Source of the DNA: Burkholderia diffusa
Lineage (GTDB): Bacteria; Pseudomonadota; Gammaproteobacteria; Burkholderiales; Burkholderiaceae
Assembly: GCF_001718315.1 (NCBI RefSeq)
Contig: NZ_CP013362.1
Coordinates: 2,604,001-2,668,000 of the forward strand
DNA length: 64,000 nucleotides
Direction: 5' to 3'
Under the pieces are notes generated by a model. That model was not told the DNA's origin. It searched no databases and saw only the letters and a list, made by a program, of their open reading frames with translations. Positions within the stretch are counted from its first letter, which is position 1; each line of letters opens with the position of its first letter. The translations under genes were made by a program, and so were the position numbers. Shown one piece after another: positions 60,548 through 64,000 of this stretch.

Positions 60548-61072
60548 TCAGACATGCGAGTGCGCGCCACCGTGGACCGGGCCCGCGCGCCGCTCGACTT
60601 CGCGGCGCACATTGCCGCGCAGGCCCGCGAAAAACGCGACTTCGGCGACGACGAACAGCGGCCCGACCATCAGGCCGACCAGGTCGTCGACGAACGCGGG
60701 CTTGCGCCCTTCGAACCAGTGCCCGACGAACTGCACGATCCAGCCGACCACGAACGCTCCAACGCCGATCCCGAGCCATTGCGCGGTCGGCTGCAGTGCG
60801 AGCGTCTGCGCGGCCCACAGGCCGAGCGCGAACAGCGCGGTCATCACCAGCCCGAAACGCAGGTCGAGACGCAGGTAGAACACCGCGAACGCCACCGCGA
60901 GCAGCAACGCCGGCGACAGCGCGACGCCCGCCAGCACGCCGATCGCGGGCCGTGACAGCAGCACCTCGACCGCGAACACGATCATCGGAATGCCGACCAG
61001 ATGCGTCGCGATGTTGCGCGCGTCGCGATGATAGGCCGCATACTGGGAAAGGTGATCCACGAGCGTCTTCAT
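60548..61072 (-). CDS. Mpo1-like (DUF962) membrane protein
   Basis: The 174-aa protein begins MKTLVDHLSQYAAYHRDARN and has four hydrophobic helices. The family histidines are in AYHRDARNIATHLVG and IVQFVGHWFEGRKPAF. Yeast Mpo1, the characterised member, is an iron-dependent dioxygenase in alpha-oxidation of 2-hydroxy fatty acids; bacterial relatives are mostly uncharacterised. ATG 61072 has AGGAGGC immediately upstream. The C-terminus is His-rich (GPVHGGAHSHV). It is divergent from the Crp/Fnr gene. Confidence 0.88.
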   Translation of the reverse strand: MKTLVDHLSQYAAYHRDARNIATHLVGIPMIVFAVEVLLSRPAIGVLAGVALSPALLLAVAFAVFYLRLDLRFGLVMTALFALGLWAAQTLALQPTAQWLGIGVGAFVVGWIVQFVGHWFEGRKPAFVDDLVGLMVGPLFVVAEVAFFAGLRGNVRREVERRAGPVHGGAHSHV

Positions 61073-61153
61073 GGCGCCTCCTGAACGATCATTGAACGCT
61101 ATGATGCGCGTCACGCCCGACAACCTCTGTCAGCTACCCGACATCGCGTGCCC

Positions 61154-61861
61154 ATGCCCTCGCCGCTCGCCCCGTACCTGCCGCAGATCGAAGCGCACCC
61201 GTGGTTCGCCGCGCTGCCGCCCGCGTTGCGCGAGGCGCTGCTCGCCCACGCCGCGTTGCGGCACCTGCCTGCCGGCCACGCGCTGTTCCGTCGTGGCGAC
61301 CCGCCGTGCGGGCTGTATGCGGTGCTGGCCGGTTCCCTCACCATAGGCGCGGTCGATCCGCACGGCAAGGAAGCGCTGCTGACGGTCGCCGAGCCCGTTA
61401 CGTGGTTCGGCGAGATCGCGCTGTTCGACGGCCAGCCGCGCACGCACGATGCGATCGCACTCGACGACACGCTGCTGCTGCACGTCCCGCAGGCCGCGCT
61501 GCTCGCGATGCTCGACGCGACGCCGCAATACTGGCGGCAGCTCGCGCTGCTGATGGCGCAAAAGCTCCGGCTGAGCTTCCTGACCGTCGAATCGATGAGC
61601 GTGATGCCGGCCGCGCAGCGGCTTGCCGCACGGCTGCTGATGATCGCCGACGGCTACGGCGGGATCAGCGCCGGCCGCACGCGCATCCGCCTGTCGCAGG
61701 AAAAGCTCGCGGCGATGCTCTCGCTCACGCGGCAGACCACCAACCAGCTGCTGAAGGCGCTGCAGGCCGACGGTGTCGTGCGGCTGCATGTCGGCGAAAT
61801 CGAACTCGTCGACGTCGACGCGCTGCGTCGCGCGAGCGGCCTGCCCGACGGTTCGCACTGA
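61154..61861 (+). CDS. Crp/Fnr-family transcriptional regulator
   Basis: The 235-aa protein has an N-terminal cNMP-binding-like beta barrel (LFRRGDPPCGLYAVLAGSLT, WFGEIALFDGQPRTHDAIAL) and a C-terminal HTH_Crp domain (LSQEKLAAMLSLTRQTTNQL). The cAMP-type RxS motif is PRTHD, so classical cAMP binding is uncertain, and there is no Fnr cysteine cluster. ATG 61154 is chosen over GTG 61148. It is followed on the same strand by chrA, 98 bp later, and is divergent from the Mpo1-like gene; either could be a target. Confidence 0.9.
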   Translation: MPSPLAPYLPQIEAHPWFAALPPALREALLAHAALRHLPAGHALFRRGDPPCGLYAVLAGSLTIGAVDPHGKEALLTVAEPVTWFGEIALFDGQPRTHDAIALDDTLLLHVPQAALLAMLDATPQYWRQLALLMAQKLRLSFLTVESMSVMPAAQRLAARLLMIADGYGGISAGRTRIRLSQEKLAAMLSLTRQTTNQLLKALQADGVVRLHVGEIELVDVDALRRASGLPDGSH

Positions 61862-61958
61862 TCGCGCCCCGACGCCGCGCAATCGCCGCAACGCGGCATT
61901 CCCGCCGTCATGGCATTGCGCTATCGTGGCGGCTCCTTCGCCCACCCCGCATCCTCTC

Positions 61959-63170
61959 TTGAACACGTCGACCGTCACTGCTCCGTCCCGCCATGCGTGG
62001 CCCGTATTCGTCGCATTCCTGCGGCTCGGCCTCACGTCGTTCGGCGGCCCCGTCGCGCATCTCGGCTACTTCCGCGACGCGTTCGTCACGCGCCGCGGCT
62101 GGCTGACCGAGCGCGCCTATGCGGATCTCGTCGGCCTGTGCCAGTTCCTGCCTGGACCGGCGAGCAGCCAGGTCGGGATGGCGATCGGCCTGTCGCGCGC
62201 GGGCTATGCGGGGATGTTCGCCGCATGGCTCGGCTTCACGCTGCCGTCCGCGCTGCTGATGATGCTGTTCGCGCTCGGCGTCCACGCGACGGGCATGCCG
62301 GTCGCGGCAGGCGCGCTGCACGGGTTGCGGATCGTGTCGGTCGCGGTGATCGCTCAGGCGGTGTGGGGCATGGCGCGCACGCTGTGCCCGGATGCGCGCC
62401 GCGTCAAGCTGATGGCGATCGCGGCCTGCATCGCGCTGCTCGTCCCGACCGCGTGGCTGCAGGTCGTGGTGATCGTCGCGGCTGGGGCAGCCGGTCTCAT
62501 GCTGTTGCCGCAGCCCGAGCGCGGCGCCCACGATCCGCTGCCGCTGCACGTGTCGCACCGCGGGGGCGTGCTGTGGCTCGTACTGTTCGCCGCGCTGATC
62601 GTCGTGCTGCCGGTCGCGGCGAGCGCGTTCCACTCGAACACGCTCGCCGTCGTCGATGCATTCTTCCGCACCGGCGCGCTGGTGTTCGGCGGCGGCCACG
62701 TTGTGCTGCCGCTGCTGCAAGCGGCCGTCGTCGCACCCGGCTGGGTCGGCGATTCGGCGTTCCTGGCCGGCTATGGCGTCGCGCAGGCCGTGCCGGGGCC
62801 GCTCTTTACGTTCTCGGCCTTCCTCGGTGCGTCGCTGCGCGACGCGCCGAACGGCTGGCTCGGGGCGACGATCGCGCTCGTGTCGATCTTCGCGCCGTCG
62901 TTCCTGCTCGTCGCGGGCACCGCGCCGTTCTGGGAACGCCTGCGCCGCAGCACGCACATGCAGGCCGCACTCGCGGGCGTGAACGCGGCGGTCGTCGGGC
63001 TGCTGCTTGCCGCGCTCTATCACCCGGTGTGGAGCGACACGATCGTGTCGCCGCGCGACTTCGCGGCCGCGCTCGTCGCATTCGTCGCGCTCGTGTTCTG
63101 GCGCGTGCCGCCGTGGGCCGTCGTGATCGCGAGCGCGGCGCTCGGCTGGTTGTCGGGGATGATCGTCTGA
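61959..63170 (+). CDS. chrA: Chromate transporter ChrA (two-domain CHR family)
   Basis: The protein of about 403 aa has two homologous CHR halves. The first has FLRLGLTSFGGPVAHLGYFR and LCQFLPGPASSQVGMAIG; the second has FFRTGALVFGGGHVVLPLLQ and GYGVAQAVPGPLFTFSAFLG. Each half contributes about five or six helices. ChrA exports chromate and confers resistance. The start is unclear: TTG at 61959 begins the homologous part (LNTSTVTAPS) without an obvious ribosome-binding site. A Crp/Fnr gene precedes it. No chrB or chrC is present. Confidence 0.92.
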   Translation: MNTSTVTAPSRHAWPVFVAFLRLGLTSFGGPVAHLGYFRDAFVTRRGWLTERAYADLVGLCQFLPGPASSQVGMAIGLSRAGYAGMFAAWLGFTLPSALLMMLFALGVHATGMPVAAGALHGLRIVSVAVIAQAVWGMARTLCPDARRVKLMAIAACIALLVPTAWLQVVVIVAAGAAGLMLLPQPERGAHDPLPLHVSHRGGVLWLVLFAALIVVLPVAASAFHSNTLAVVDAFFRTGALVFGGGHVVLPLLQAAVVAPGWVGDSAFLAGYGVAQAVPGPLFTFSAFLGASLRDAPNGWLGATIALVSIFAPSFLLVAGTAPFWERLRRSTHMQAALAGVNAAVVGLLLAALYHPVWSDTIVSPRDFAAALVAFVALVFWRVPPWAVVIASAALGWLSGMIV

Positions 63171-63212
63171 TCGGGCGAATGCCGCGTGTCGCTTCATGGC
63201 AGACGAAAACGA

Positions 63213-63240
63213 AAAAGCCCTCGTGACGAGGGCCTTTTTC
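63213..63240. terminator. Bidirectional intrinsic terminator between chrA and sodB
   Basis: GCCCTCG (63217-63223), loop TGA and CGAGGGC (63227-63233) are flanked by A5 and T5 runs. It can end both convergent genes. Confidence 0.9.
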
Positions 63241-63281
63241 TAGGGTATCGCGCGCCGCAGTGGCACGCGGGATACCTGGAC

Positions 63282-63860
63282 TTACGCGAAGTTCTTCGCT
63301 GCGAAGTCCCAGTTCACGATGTTCCAGAACGCTTCGACGAACTTCGGACGTGCGTTGCGGTAGTCGATGTAGTACGCGTGTTCCCACACGTCGATCGTCA
63401 GCAGCGGCTTGTCGGCCGTCGTCAGCGGCGTGGCGGCGTTGCTCGTCGACACGATGTCGAGCGAACCGTCGGCCTTCTTCACGAGCCATGCCCAGCCGGA
63501 ACCGAACGTGCCGACCGCGGCCTTCGTGAAGGCTTCCTTGAATGCGTCGTACGAACCCCACTTCGCGTTGATCGCGTCGCCCAGCGCGCCCGACGGTGCG
63601 CCGCCGCCGTTCGGCGACAGGCTGTTCCAGAAGAACGTGTGGTTCCAGATTTGCGCGGCGTTGTTGAAGATGCCGCCCGACGACTTCTTCACGATCTCTT
63701 CCAGCGACAGGTTTTCGAATTCCGTGCCCGGGATCAGATTGTTCAGGTTCGTCACATATGCCTGGTGATGCTTGCCGTAGTGGTACTCGATCGTCTCTTT
63801 CGAGATGGTCGGCGCGAGTGCGTCTTCAGCGTACGGGAGCGGCGGGAGCGTATGAGCCAT
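63282..63860 (-). CDS. sodB: Superoxide dismutase [Fe]
   Basis: The 192-aa protein is an Fe/Mn-type SOD with iron-type signatures. Metal ligands are H in [16 protein letters not shown] in [10 protein letters not shown], and D and H in [11 protein letters not shown]. Length matches SodB. It removes cytosolic superoxide. AAGGAAT lies before ATG 63860. A promoter is visible upstream (63917-63945). Confidence 0.97.
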   Translation of the reverse strand: MAHTLPPLPYAEDALAPTISKETIEYHYGKHHQAYVTNLNNLIPGTEFENLSLEEIVKKSSGGIFNNAAQIWNHTFFWNSLSPNGGGAPSGALGDAINAKWGSYDAFKEAFTKAAVGTFGSGWAWLVKKADGSLDIVSTSNAATPLTTADKPLLTIDVWEHAYYIDYRNARPKFVEAFWNIVNWDFAAKNFA

Positions 63861-63916
63861 GGCGATTCCTTCGTTGAGTATGTAGGGAGGCTGTGTTGAA
63901 TGCTGCCGAGCGTCCG

Positions 63917-63945
63917 ATTGTAGGCGAGTCCGAATATCCCCGCAA
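63917..63945 (-). promoter_or_regulatory. Sigma-70-like promoter of sodB
   Basis: On the minus strand TTGCGG (63945-63940) and TACAAT (63922-63917) are 17 bp apart, giving a leader of about 50 nt before the sodB ATG. The -10 is strong and the -35 moderate. Confidence 0.55.
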
Positions 63946-64000
63946 ACTCACGGGCATTTATCCGCGGTATGCAGAAAATCGCCGCTGGCGCTTCATCCGG

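Overview
The window is high-GC chromosomal DNA that reads as a Burkholderia chromosome 1 segment, most likely from the Burkholderia cepacia complex. The assignment is by inference from gene content, codon use and local gene order: a monomeric isocitrate dehydrogenase next to a dimeric one, a stand-alone fusA, nadB facing nadC-nadA, and ribF-ileS-lspA-coaBC-dut. No rRNA, tRNA, insertion sequence, prophage or CRISPR array was seen. Nearly everything is housekeeping or core metabolism, with a more variable stretch from about 48.9 kb to 63.2 kb.

Layout. 0-8.4 kb: truncated LysR regulator, SDR oxidoreductase, DinB-fold protein, rsuA, a 62-aa membrane protein, an NAD-dependent epimerase, an AscD-like iron-sulfur flavoreductase, an argD-type aminotransferase with an attenuator-like leader, a GNAT enzyme and a DUF2278 protein. 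8.6-13.4 kb: branched-chain amino acid ABC operon livHMGF, headed by a decayed binding-protein gene. 13.6-22 kb: fkpB-ispH, radC, rpmB-rpmG, nadB facing nadC-nadA, and a fatty-acid desaturase. 22-25.6 kb: purN-rsmB-mscS. 25.7-32 kb: ribF, ileS, lspA, coaBC and dut. 32-40.5 kb: COG4705 membrane protein, amino-acid permease, clpS-clpA, cspA, a multicopper oxidase and a 74-aa unknown. 40.6-45.2 kb: two unrelated isocitrate dehydrogenases in tandem, and rluE. 45.5-49.9 kb: a His/Lys/Ala-rich exported protein, DUF192, fusA and a Ni/Co permease. 50-64 kb: a repeat-rich exported glycine protein, aldo/keto reductase, GntR regulator, a permuted CaiB-type CoA transferase divergent from an HTH-citrate synthase fusion, DUF2917, an MFS exporter, a degenerate EAL protein, a methyltransferase, an Mpo1-like protein, a Crp/Fnr regulator, ChrA and sodB.

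How parts fit. nadB, nadA and nadC supply the de novo route to NAD. The liv genes import branched-chain amino acids but would need a binding protein from elsewhere. ClpS-ClpA form the N-degron adaptor and unfoldase. Many intergenic regions carry clear intrinsic terminators.

No obvious defence or mobile system is present. The best leads for undescribed biology are: (1) an Arg-rich 27-codon leader ORF, a hairpin across its stop codon and a perfect terminator just before argD; (2) tandem 49-bp units with near-perfect 34-bp palindromes abutting the nadA ribosome-binding site; (3) a winged/MerR-like HTH fused to a catalytically complete citrate synthase, divergent from a circularly permuted CoA transferase, with overlapping palindromes between them; (4) a glycine-rich exported protein built on about 26 copies of a 15-bp repeat; (5) the livK relic.
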